In this document: piece after piece, positions 9,515 through 18,423 of the stretch
How positions within the stretch are numbered: the stretch's first letter is position 1
Layout of the letters: the number at the start of each line of letters is the position of its first letter
Notes under the pieces: generated by a model
What the model was told of the DNA's origin: nothing
Databases searched by the model: none
What the model saw: only the letters and a program-made list of their open reading frames with translations
Position numbers and translations under genes: made by a program
DNA from: Agarophyton chilense
Taxonomy: Eukaryota; Rhodophyta; Florideophyceae; Gracilariales; Gracilariaceae
Length of the DNA stretch: 64,000 nt
Direction of reading: 5' to 3'
Assembly (NCBI GenBank): GCA_030374765.1
Contig: JARGXX010000098.1
Location: forward strand, 682,001 to 746,000

Positions 9515-10641
9515 ATGAACTTCGGATTTGTCGCCCCGACCCCGCTCGGTCCCGCCTCGCCATTCCGCGGCGAGTGCGTCGCGCAGCCGCGCGCTGCTCC
9601 CCGCGCTGCTGGTAAGTTGTCTCACCGGCGCTCTTGTTCCACCTTGTTTTCCTTCCAGCCAGAGTGTACCGCATTCCGCGTTTGCTAACTTTCCTCACCC
9701 CTGTCTGTCGTGTATCACACACAGTGCGTGCGTCGTTGGCTGATTCAATCGTCAAGCGCGCGCGTTTGGACGCCGACAAGGTCGCCTCCGCCTTGCGATC
9801 CGCCCCGTTGCAGGGCGCTGCCGTCGCCTTACTTGCCGCCACTGCTCTGTTGAACCCACACCCCGCCTCCGCCCTCACCAAGGCTGACATTGACCAGCTC
9901 ACCTACTCGCAGGTCAAGGGCACCGGCATTGCCAACCGCTGCCCGGAGGTTGAGGGTGCCAAGGGCACTATCAAGCTCGACCCTAACAAGAGCTACAAGA
10001 TTGTCGACCTCTGTCTGGAACCCAAGACTTTCCAGGTTGAGGAGGAGCTCTCAGGAAGGAAGAAGGGCGAGACCAAGAAGGCATTCGTGGATACCAAGCT
10101 CATGACCCGCGCCACTTACACTCTCACTGGAATTGAAGGTCTTCTTTCGATCAGTGACGATGGGCTTTTATTTGAGGAGAAGGATGGTATTGACTACGCC
10201 GCCACCACAGTCCAATTACCCGGGGGGGAGCGAGTTCCCTTTCTGTTCACCGTTAAGAACCTCGTAGCCAAGGCCGACGGCAAGGACATTACCACCGCCA
10301 CCGAATTTGGAGGCGACTTTGTCGTACCGTCGTATCGTACCGGTCTCTTCCTTGACCCGAAGGGACGTGGTGGTGTCACTGGATACGACATGGCTGTCGC
10401 CCTGCCGGCCATGGAGGCTGACGGTGGCGAGGGTCAGGACGATCTATTCAAAGAGACTAACAAGATATTCCAGGTCACCGAAGGCGCCATTGAAATGGCT
10501 GTGCAGAAGATTGACCCCAGTAATGGCGAAATGGCGGGTGTGTTTGTTTCAGAACAGCTTTCTGACACTGATATGGGCGCGAAGGCCCCTAAGAAGGTTT
10601 TGCTCAAGGGCATTTTCTACGGCCGCGTAGAAGAATCGTAA
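9515..10641 (+). CDS. psbO: Photosystem II manganese-stabilizing protein PsbO (two exons)
   Basis: Exon 1 is 9515-9611 and exon 2 is 9725-10641, joined through a GT-AG intron with a split Val codon. The product is 337 residues. PsbO stabilises the Mn4CaO5 water-oxidising cluster on the lumenal face of photosystem II. The first 82 residues are a bipartite leader: a transit peptide opening MNFGFVAP, then a thylakoid signal with a hydrophobic core ending NPHPASA. The mature part starts LTKADIDQLTY and carries the conserved RCPEVEG and LCLEPK cysteines (disulfide pair), GGDFVVPSYRTGLFLDPKGR and the C-terminal KGIFYGRV. The signal has no twin arginine, as expected for Sec-dependent PsbO. The ATG is preceded by the 9-bp repeat leader. 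The gene converges with psbU. Confidence 0.97.
9612..9724 (+). other. psbO intron
   Basis: A 113-nt phase-1 intron with GTAAGT at the donor and CACACAG at the acceptor, after a pyrimidine-rich stretch. Removing it joins the transit peptide in one frame to the thylakoid signal in another. Confidence 0.93.
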
Positions 10642-11193
10642 GATTATGTTTCAGTTCAGCTTGAGTTTTGCACGGCTCCCTTTTTAATGCGTTATGGTGC
10701 TTTTTGGGCTGATTGCTTCTTTTTGTTTACGTTGGTGCACTTTTGCTGGGGGGGGAGGGGGGTGAGTGTTGCTGCGTCGGACAGCACATGTAGTACATAC
10801 GTAATGCTTTGAAAGAAATTGGCGTGCATCTTTGCTTGCTTTCGGTAAAAGTTTTATCTTGAGTTGACTGTGACGGCGCTGAGCCGGCCGGCTTTTTCGC
10901 ATGTGGCTGCAAAGGAGATCTCAGGAAATTAAAGCGCGGTGCAACATGGTTTGGCGGTGTGCACGGGTAAGATACGGCAAGTCGAAGTGAAGTACAACGT
11001 GATCCAACGCCAAGCCCTCGAGCACAAAACGCGACGTGACATAGCCACGGCAATCATAGGTAACAGGCGAAGGTAGATGCAAAACTGTGGGTTACGCCAA
11101 GGAAAAAGAATGCACTGGTTTACTTGCACTCAACTCAGCAGTATTATGTTATGGAAAAGCTGGAAAAGCTCTACAGCCTGAGGGAAGAAATGT
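10642..11193. other. Convergent 3' region between psbO and psbU
   Basis: Both genes end here, so this should hold two 3' UTRs and polyadenylation signals. A G-run at 10749-10762 is the only notable sequence. No gene seen. Confidence 0.5.
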
Positions 11194-11646
11194 TTAGCGG
11201 TATAATCCATTGTTGATCTTGTCAATAACGTACTCGGGTGTAGGCCTCAAGGCAACCAGCTTCTCCTTGTACTCATCCAAAGAAGCCTTCATAGCGTCAG
11301 TGAGACCCGGCAGTTCATACAGATCGTCGACAGAGGAGTAGGGCCCGTTCGACGCGATGAGGCCAGCGAGGGTTGGGTAAAAGCCGCGGAACTTCTGATA
11401 GGCGCGTACGTTTGCGTTGTTGATGTCGATAATATCACTTCCGCCTAGAAAACCTACGTTGGGGTACTCGCGCTCGGCGCGCGAGGCGGATGGAAGCGAG
11501 ACCAGAGCGGCGGCGGCAAGGGCGCGTGTGATGAGCTGGCGGCGGGAGAGTTTGGGTGGCTGCGAGTCGGCGGCCATGCAGACGTGGCGCACGGAGACGG
11601 TGGACGGGCGCGCGGCGGGGAGGGCTGGTCCGGTTACAAAGGCCAT
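11194..11646 (-). CDS. psbU: Photosystem II 12-kDa extrinsic protein PsbU precursor
   Basis: The product is 150 residues from ATG 11646. PsbU is a lumenal subunit of photosystem II in cyanobacteria and red-lineage algae, where it helps hold chloride and protect the oxygen-evolving complex. A plastid transit peptide (MAFVTGPALP, Phe3) is followed by a thylakoid signal containing a twin arginine, SRRQLITRALAAAALVSLPS, and an SRA cleavage site near residue 57. The mature part starts EREYPNVGFLGG and has the helix-hairpin-helix-like repeats ANVRAYQKFRGFYPTLAG and VDDLYELPGLTDAMK. About 93 mature residues match the usual size. An upstream TTG is in frame, but the ATG gives the natural transit peptide. 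The Tat-type signal contrasts with neighbouring psbO. Confidence 0.95.
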   Translation of the reverse strand: MAFVTGPALPAARPSTVSVRHVCMAADSQPPKLSRRQLITRALAAAALVSLPSASRAEREYPNVGFLGGSDIIDINNANVRAYQKFRGFYPTLAGLIASNGPYSSVDDLYELPGLTDAMKASLDEYKEKLVALRPTPEYVIDKINNGLYR

Positions 11647-12004
11647 TTCGGGAGGAGGGGGGGGAGGGGACGTTAGAGCGCGGAAGCGGAAAAATGGACC
11701 GCGGTGGTGATGAGGAGGGTGCAAGGGAGGTGGGTGTGGCGACTGCTGAGTCGACGACGAAGCGATGTTGGGGTGCAGAGGGGGTGGTTAGAAATGCGAG
11801 CGGCGGAGATGGAGGTGGGCGGATTTTTGTCTGGCTGCGAACGGGGCTGTGTGGCTGATGGAGCAAATCTGCATCTCGGGCAAATGAGGGATTTGGCGGC
11901 GTGATCTCGCGGCACCTCATTGGTGTGTTGAGATTTGCAGTGTATTGGCGGCTAATATGTGAGTATGAATACAACTGGCTTTTGAATCGTCATCAACAAC
12001 AGCT
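11647..12004. promoter_or_regulatory. psbU upstream region
   Basis: The 358 bp between the psbU ATG and the tRNA. The first part (11650-11700) is G-rich on the plus strand, giving psbU a pyrimidine-rich leader. No TATA box or other gene is clear. Confidence 0.45.
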
Positions 12005-12078
12005 GCTCTCGTAGCTCAGTTGGTTAGAGCGCCAGCCTAACATGCTGGAGGTCAGGAGTTCGAGCCTCCTCGAGAGTA
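12005..12078 (+). tRNA. tRNA-Val (anticodon AAC)
   Basis: A 74-nt cloverleaf. The acceptor stem pairs GCTCTCG (12005-12011) with CGAGAGT (12071-12077) using one G-T pair; the D arm is GCTC/GAGC; the anticodon stem CCAGC/GCTGG encloses CTAACAT with anticodon AAC; the T arm is GGAGTTCGAGCCTCC. The discriminator is A and no CCA is encoded, as in eukaryotic nuclear tRNAs. There is no intron. Confidence 0.95.
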
Positions 12079-12080
12079 CA

Positions 12081-12087
12081 TTTTTTT
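12081..12087 (+). terminator. Pol III terminator of tRNA-Val
   Basis: A run of seven T starts three bases after the mature tRNA end. Confidence 0.85.
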
Positions 12088-12180
12088 GGCCGAGGGTCTT
12101 GAGACATTGAAGCGGACAAGTCGATCGCGTGTGCACGTGTGCACATGTGGGAAATGCGCTCGACGGCACGCGTGCTTGCG

Positions 12181-12227
12181 GGCACGCGCGCTCTCGCCGG
12201 CACGCGCGCTCTCGCCGGCACGCGCGC
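12181..12227 (+). repeat. 18-bp tandem repeat
   Basis: GGCACGCGCGCTCTCGCC occurs twice in tandem with a third partial copy, and a diverged copy just before. It lies downstream of the tRNA gene. Confidence 0.8.
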
Positions 12228-12412
12228 AGTGGATGCGCATGTGCGGATGGGGCAGTTAGGGCGATTCTCGAGACGAGTGGTGACGAGGCGCGAGAAACCG
12301 TCAACGGGTGAGCCATTCACAGCACAGGGTGCGCGTCGACGTGTTTAGCTTTTTCTCAACGAATGGTGACCGTAGAGCATGGCGAATGTGTGACGCGTCC
12401 AGCTTGAGCGCC

Positions 12413-12463
12413 CATGGTCAGCGTCGCCCCATGGTCAGCGTCGCCCCATGGTCAGCGTCGCCC
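12413..12463 (+). repeat. 17-bp perfect tandem repeat, three copies
   Basis: CATGGTCAGCGTCGCCC occurs three times without mismatch, in the intergenic stretch before the MFS gene. The rest of 12088-13017 shows no gene; the part nearest the MFS start is pyrimidine-rich and is probably its promoter and leader. Confidence 0.9.
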
Positions 12464-13017
12464 CAGAAGTGCGCAGGAGCCTTCTTGGGATTGCAACGAA
12501 CGGCGGTTCGGAAGCGCCCAATATGTTGACCATCACGCCGCCATCATGTACACGTACACGTATTTCTACGTTGTGTATCCTACGTATGTAGAGTTACATG
12601 AATGCGCTGTATGTTAGTAAGTTACATTCGTGCCACTCCCCCTCCCTCAGACGGCAGCCGCTACGGTGCGCCCAATCACCACACGACACGTGAAGCTGCT
12701 GTCTCTCCAAAACTTGTCGAGAGGTGCTGGTGGCCACGAAGGGAAGTGCCGACACGCCCCAGCACTGGCACGTGGTCCACTTCGTGTCAGAACAACCGTC
12801 AGATCTCACACACCGTCACTGCGACGATTGCCAGCCCTTTTACTGTCCCGCCTGCATGTATTTCCATTCCCAGCCGCTTTTGCTCCCTGCCCGTCCCTGA
12901 CCTCCCCCCGTCGCCGCCCCAACCTTCCCCCCCTCTAGCCCCGTTCCTCTTCACTGCCCTTCTCCCCGACTCCCGTTCGTCGTCGCCTGTTACATTCTCG
13001 TCCTTTTTTCATCCATC

Positions 13018-14574
13018 ATGACGTCTTCATCCGCGTTAAGTGGCCGACCCCCAAAACATCCGTCCACCTCGTTACGTTCCAACAAATCCTACACTGCTAC
13101 CAACGTTGCAGTGCCTTCAAACACCACATATGGTACTATTGAAGCCTCGCCGATACGCTCGCAAAAGTCTGTCCCTCCGCCATCTGTCGCCTCGCACCAG
13201 TCTCACTGTGGGTTGGATCCTAACTGCCAACCCACTTCTGAGATAGCGGCCAGTACCTCCTTGTTCTTCCCCTATAACCTTTCTGCATCCAATCTACGCC
13301 CAGCCATGCGCTTGCATCCGCCGCCTCCTGGCCAAATCGATTGGATTTCGCTTGTCGTTGTGTATTGGGTCACTCTCGTGTCGGAGGCATCACGAGGTTT
13401 AATGCTTCCTTCCACATGGCCCTACTTTGCTTCTCTCGGCGGCACAAAGCAACTCTTGGGCGTGTTTGTAGCTTCCTTTTCAATGGGACGTATGGCCACT
13501 ACCATTCCGTTGGGTTATTTTTCAGACAGGTATTCCACTGCTGCCGTCTTGTGTGTCGCTTCTTTCATACAGGTCTTTGGCCACTTATTGTATGCGCTTT
13601 CTGCCTCGCTTCCGATGCTCTTCTTCTCACGTGTAGTCGTCGGATTTGGCTCTGCTACAATGTCTGTGTGTCGAGCCCATGTCACGCGTGCTATTCCAAC
13701 CACCATTCGCACCCATCATTTTGCTTATCTCTCTGCCCTTCAATTCGTTGGTTTCGCTGTTTTGCCGGGCTTTGGTGGGTTTCTAGCCACGCTTTCGGAG
13801 TACGATCCACTGCCCTTCCTGTCGTTCAATGGGTTTACGTATCCTGCTTTTCTGCTTGTGTTCTGCAATATCGTTGCTGCCGCCGTGGTTTACATGTTTT
13901 ACCTTGATCCGCCAGCTTTTTCCTCCCGTCTCCCAGAGCCTCATTCCACCTCTGTACCCGTCGACGATGACGACACGTCGCTCAACCCGGATGCCTTTGC
14001 GCTTCTCGTGTGTTTGCTAGTCAATGTTGTCTTCCGTGGTGTCGTTGCTGAGTTCGAAACCATATCTACTCCATTTCTTATGGAGCAATACGCACTTGAC
14101 TACTCTGCTGCCAGTTATGGCATATCCATCATTGGCTTTTTCGGTTTCTTCGTTTACCTATGCTTTAAACCGATTGCGCAGCGATTCTCTGACCGCTCTC
14201 TGGTCTTTATGGGTCTTTTATTGGTGCTTCTAGGATGTTTTCCACTCGCAATTGCACCATTAACCCCTCATATCCCGCTTATTGGTTACGTTCTATGTTT
14301 GGGGATGACTTGGAGCTTGGCATATCCTCTCGGCCAGACAGCCGTGCTGGCTTTGTTTTCAAAAGTTTTGGGCGGTCTTCCTGCCGGTGGTTTTCTTGGT
14401 CTGTTCTCAGCAACTGGAAGCCTTGCGAGAATCACTTTTGCTATGGTCGCCAGCGCGATTTGGAGTAACTTTGGAAGAGAAAGCGTTTTTGCTGTCATTC
14501 TGGCGTACATCTGTATGGCCAGCACTCTTGTCTTGGTAAGCTACAAGAAGTTGATGCCTTTGAGCGAGTCATGA
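13018..14574 (+). CDS. Major facilitator superfamily transporter (MFSD8/PHT5-like)
   Basis: A 518-residue protein with about 12 membrane spans after a 100-residue polar N-terminus rich in Ser, Thr and Pro. The first span carries VSEASRGLMLPSTWPYFASL, followed by the loop-2/3 signature SMGRMATTIPLGYFSDRYS (MFS motif A is G-x-x-x-D-R). These resemble lysosomal MFSD8 and the MFS half of vacuolar phosphate transporters (PHT5/SPX-MFS), but no SPX domain is present. A charged loop (DDDDTS) separates the two halves. The second half has the mirror motif KPIAQRFSDRSL. Location is probably an endomembrane or vacuole; substrate unknown. ATG 13018 follows a pyrimidine-rich leader. It converges with the antiporter gene. 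Confidence 0.8.
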   Translation: MTSSSALSGRPPKHPSTSLRSNKSYTATNVAVPSNTTYGTIEASPIRSQKSVPPPSVASHQSHCGLDPNCQPTSEIAASTSLFFPYNLSASNLRPAMRLHPPPPGQIDWISLVVVYWVTLVSEASRGLMLPSTWPYFASLGGTKQLLGVFVASFSMGRMATTIPLGYFSDRYSTAAVLCVASFIQVFGHLLYALSASLPMLFFSRVVVGFGSATMSVCRAHVTRAIPTTIRTHHFAYLSALQFVGFAVLPGFGGFLATLSEYDPLPFLSFNGFTYPAFLLVFCNIVAAAVVYMFYLDPPAFSSRLPEPHSTSVPVDDDDTSLNPDAFALLVCLLVNVVFRGVVAEFETISTPFLMEQYALDYSAASYGISIIGFFGFFVYLCFKPIAQRFSDRSLVFMGLLLVLLGCFPLAIAPLTPHIPLIGYVLCLGMTWSLAYPLGQTAVLALFSKVLGGLPAGGFLGLFSATGSLARITFAMVASAIWSNFGRESVFAVILAYICMASTLVLVSYKKLMPLSES

Positions 14575-14691
14575 CCTTAGATTCCTGCTGGTTTCGGAGG
14601 ATCTACCAGATACAACTGGCCGTAATGTACAAAACTCTTTTCTCATCCTCCTATCCCACAATTGTATATTTTTGGTATTCGAAGTTCATTT

Positions 14692-15036
14692 TTAATGATT
14701 GCTTTCACGTTCATGCCCAATTGCTGGCTCAGGAAACGCAAGTGCTTTTCTCCTTCTCAATTGGGTTTTCAGAAACATGGCACTGTTCCTATCCCGTGAA
14801 GAAGCAACGATGACAGCCTCTGTAAAATTCATGGGTTTCTTAAACGCATGTTTTATCATGAGAGGACCGTGGTTGATTTCACGGATTTGCTCTTTGGAGC
14901 GAGGGATTTTCACTCCGAAATATACTTTGTCACTTGGTGTTTTATCACTCGTGTATTTACCTTCGTACGTGTAGATACTGTAATTGGTGCATGCGGTAAT
15001 TGAAAAACCGCCGAGACCCCAACAGTTTGAGGTTTC
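14692..15036 (-). pseudogene. Unrecognised short coding-like frame
   Basis: A minus-strand frame open for 115 codons without an ATG at its head. It contains NYSIYTYEGKYTSDKTPSDK and MIKHAFKKPMNFTEAVIVA, and looks like the C-terminal part of some protein. It lies in the convergent space between two transporter genes. No family recognised; it could be a decayed 3' part or chance. The rest of 14575-15581 shows nothing clear. Confidence 0.25.
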
Positions 15037-15581
15037 TCACGAGTGCCAAATACTGGCACCAAATAAATCCAAGAACAGAACCTTAGTTTCAAACGCACTT
15101 GCGTTTCTTCAAAGGCTCCGCACAAGGGATAATCCTCTCGACCACTCCGGTACTACCATATCCAACTGCGCACAATCTTCAGTTGTCTGCTCTCTACGCC
15201 AGCTAGAGGTCTACTAGAGAGAAACCCCAGTGAGACTGACGACTATAATGTAGATATTAATTTTACAGACCTCATGGCTCAACGTGCATATGTGCCCGCC
15301 TGCAGCAGATGTCGTCTGCCGTAACTGACGGGGGATTCATGGTACTAATATGGTGGGGAAAGGACATCGACAGAGCAAATTGATGTCACACTGGTGTGCG
15401 AAGGTCGGTTTGAAGCTGAGATGCGTGATTGAGGACAGAGCCAAAAATGAGAGGAACAATGCATATCTCCACAACTGCGCGGCGATGTACTGGAAGGATG
15501 TTACCGTTTCTTGACTCTGATGAAGATAACTCTGGTGGGATAGCTTCTTCAGGGGCTTCACCTTAAAAATTTTGTTTAGCA

Positions 15582-17381
15582 TCAACTGCTCTCTTGAAGG
15601 TAACCGGTTCCACCGCACCATGGGCAAGGGGTTTCCAGGTATTTGCAACTCAAGGTTTGAGAAGGGGTAGCAGGGCCACACTCCAGTTTCATGACAGATC
15701 CGGTTCCTGCACAAGTACTGCACGCAACGAACCTGACTGTACTAGGCACGGCCACCAGTCCACCTGCTGGGGCCCCAACAGGTGCCACAGTTGGTACCCC
15801 TGGGACCACAGGTTGAACTTTGGGAACCTTGGGCATAGGCTTCGTCTTGGAACCCATCCCTAGTCTCCACATGGGAAGTAGCAGGATCATTGCAATTGCA
15901 GCGAAGCCTATTAACGAAACGAAATATGCACCCCATCCAAGCTTACCAACGATTTTCGTCAGCGGATACCCAGAGACAGCAGCTCCCAAGTATGCAATCC
16001 ACCCAAGCAATCCAATTGTCGACGATACCGCTGACTTGTCTACGATTTCTGCCCCAGCCAAACCGACGAGCATTTGTGGGCCATATATGAAGAACCCGAT
16101 ACAAAACACGGCCAACCAGTTGACATATCGCCACGCGGCTGGAACGAACCACAAACCTGCGACACTGGCCATCACGCCAAGTAACCAGAGAACGATAATA
16201 GGAATGCGACGTCCACGCATCATTTTATCGCTTGCCCACCCAGACACCAATGATCCCAAAAGTCCGCCGATTTCCATCCCACTAACTCTGAATGCAGCCT
16301 CCTGAGCATCGGCCACCCCTTTGTAATCGAGAAGGAATATATGGGCCCAGCTACTAACTCCTTGTCTTACGAAATACACGAAAAAGTAGCTTACGGCAAG
16401 AAGCCATACATACGGATTGGAGAGCACATATTTGAATAGTTTTTGCCTCGAAGTAAGATCACCATCTGTTTTGTTTTCCGCGTTTTTTTCGCTTTCGCCT
16501 TTGTTGGTATCGATCTCATCAACTGGTGGTAGTCCAACAGCTTCAGGGCTGTCACGTAGACGATTAAACAAGAAGAGCCCCATAAAAATAGAGATAACGC
16601 CAGGAACGATCATCCCGTACTGCCAACCAAAAGCTCGAGCACAGTAGCCTGCAAGCAACGGAATAAGAAAACCACCAGTATTGTGACTGGTGTTCCAAAA
16701 TCCCCACCAAGTACCTCTTTCCGAGCGGGAGTACCAAGTTGTAAGCAGCTTCGCACACGGGGGAGCTCCGGCGGCTTGAAAAAAGCCGTTTGCGAGCCAC
16801 AAAGCTACAAACGCAAACAGACTTGTTTGAAAGCCAAAAAGAATGTTGATGACGCCTGTGAGGGCCAGTCCGAGAGACATGAACAAGCGGGTAGAGAACC
16901 TATCAGACAAAATACCTGCGACGAGCTTAGAGAAACCGTAGGCTAAAGGGAATACGGACATTATGATGCCCAGTTGCTCAAGAGAAAATCCTAGAGCCTG
17001 TCTCATTACTGGTGCAACATACGTGAAGGAGTTGCGAGTCAAATAGAAGGAAGCATATCCAGTAAAAATGGAATAGAAGATGCGAACGCGCCATTGCATA
17101 TACTTCTTCTCCAATGCGGCATCGGCTTCACTTGCCGGCGTGTCTGATTTCTGGCCTGCACCCACGGCAGCCATTTGCGGGTGAAAGCGCGATCTGGAAG
17201 CGCCATGAAGAGGTTTAGGATCAACAACGTTCGGAAGTGCTCGGCCTCGGATCCAACGTGCAGACATGGGTGACAGCGAGAGCGAAGGAGCGTGGAGTCG
17301 CAATGCAGCCGGAGAAATGAACGCTGGGGTAGGAGGAGGAGGCATTGTTGCAGTAGTTTTCAGAAACGGGGTGGGGATCAT
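15582..17381 (-). CDS. Organophosphate:phosphate antiporter with C-terminal DnaJ-type zinc finger
   Basis: A 599-residue member of the OPA family (GlpT/UhpT/UhpC type), which exchange glycerol-3-phosphate or sugar phosphate for phosphate. An N-terminal region of about 85 residues (MIPTPFLKTTATMPPPPTP, later RWIRGRALP) looks like a plastid transit peptide. The membrane part starts RIFYSIFTGYASFYLTRNSF and includes ILSDRFSTRLFMSLGLALTG and WWGFWNTSHNTGGFLIPLL, typical of this family, with about 12 spans ending near 505. After a Pro/Val-rich linker come CSTCAGTG (554-561) and CPWCGGTGY (586-594), two CxxCxGxG-type units like half of a DnaJ zinc finger. I have not met this fusion. A second ATG 12 codons later is possible. 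It diverges from the PHD gene. Confidence 0.85.
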   Translation of the reverse strand: MIPTPFLKTTATMPPPPTPAFISPAALRLHAPSLSLSPMSARWIRGRALPNVVDPKPLHGASRSRFHPQMAAVGAGQKSDTPASEADAALEKKYMQWRVRIFYSIFTGYASFYLTRNSFTYVAPVMRQALGFSLEQLGIIMSVFPLAYGFSKLVAGILSDRFSTRLFMSLGLALTGVINILFGFQTSLFAFVALWLANGFFQAAGAPPCAKLLTTWYSRSERGTWWGFWNTSHNTGGFLIPLLAGYCARAFGWQYGMIVPGVISIFMGLFLFNRLRDSPEAVGLPPVDEIDTNKGESEKNAENKTDGDLTSRQKLFKYVLSNPYVWLLAVSYFFVYFVRQGVSSWAHIFLLDYKGVADAQEAAFRVSGMEIGGLLGSLVSGWASDKMMRGRRIPIIVLWLLGVMASVAGLWFVPAAWRYVNWLAVFCIGFFIYGPQMLVGLAGAEIVDKSAVSSTIGLLGWIAYLGAAVSGYPLTKIVGKLGWGAYFVSLIGFAAIAMILLLPMWRLGMGSKTKPMPKVPKVQPVVPGVPTVAPVGAPAGGLVAVPSTVRFVACSTCAGTGSVMKLECGPATPSQTLSCKYLETPCPWCGGTGYLQESS

Positions 17382-18423
17382 AGCATGGTGATGAAAGGCA
17401 GCCGCTGGCCGGAGCTCCGCTTTATGCGACTGGCGGTTGGCGGGGATTGGCGAGAACTAAGATTAAGATCACTGACGTAGCGATGGCAGTGTTTGGCGCA
17501 ACAAGGGCGTGGTCACGCAGAGCAGTTTCAAAATCATTCATTTTTCTACAAGGCATAGGACCATCTTGGACAACTCAGATAGGGCTTCTTTTCGATGGCA
17601 TGGGACATGGGGGCCAGAGTGAACCCCGGAAAGGTTCCACGAAGGCACAGTGCAGACCGTGGTTCTTCGAAGAATGATACGAGTCTTTCGAGACACGGAA
17701 ACGCACATGGTTCTAAACTTTAGGTGCTCCGGAAGATGAGCACTTTCAGGTCAGGGCCCTATTGGGGGCAAGAAGCACTATACGGGGATCCCGATGGGGA
17801 CCCCGATAGGGACCCCCGAAACAAAGCTAGCTCTCTGTACTCTGTGACAACGTGGATATAGCTCATGGTAACCAGTTTCGGATCACGGCACCCTTTGCCC
17901 GCCCCCAGGAAACTAAGCTTCCTTGCGCCATTCTACCCTTCGCCCGTAGTGGGTGAGCGTCTTGTGTCACCGCCGACAGACTTGTCTTTTTGGTTCCCTT
18001 CTACTCGCGCTCCCCACTCCTCTCTCCTCTCGCCAAAAAGCCGTGCCTATCACCCTCCAATTCTCCAGCGGTTGCGGTTCATCTGGGAGATGAAGGCAGA
18101 CCCTTCACCAATTTGAAACACCATAACATTTTCTGCAAGTCAGAAGAGTCTGTTCCGTTGTCAGTATTTCCTGCACTTTTTTATCACTGTTGAAAGAGTA
18201 TTGATAAGCCCAAAGTTAGTCACGAAGCGCTCTTGCTTGGGTCGCAGCGTCTTCAAGAGGAAACGATTCACCCATTCGTTTTATCCTTGGTTTTCGTCTT
18301 CAACTCCTTCTTTTGATTGGTTGAGTGTGATTACTACTCTGCACCGACATCTAAACCGCTCTCAGCGTGAATTCTTAGCCGGCAGATGATTTTCACTTCG
18401 ATTCCATCACATTTTTGCGCAGA
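17382..18423. promoter_or_regulatory. Divergent region between antiporter and PHD genes
   Basis: About 1 kb holding both promoters. It contains a 12-bp imperfect triple repeat at 17784-17819 (GGGGATCCCGAT and variants). The second half (17990-18110) is pyrimidine-rich, as in other leaders here. No gene seen. Confidence 0.5.

Noticed and set aside
9634-9724. Reading psbO from an in-frame start at 9634 without splicing
   Set aside because: That gives a leader with no transit peptide; the GT-AG intron restores one exactly.
12413-12463. Regular repeats considered as a CRISPR array
   Set aside because: Copies are directly adjacent with no spacers; nuclear DNA of a eukaryote.
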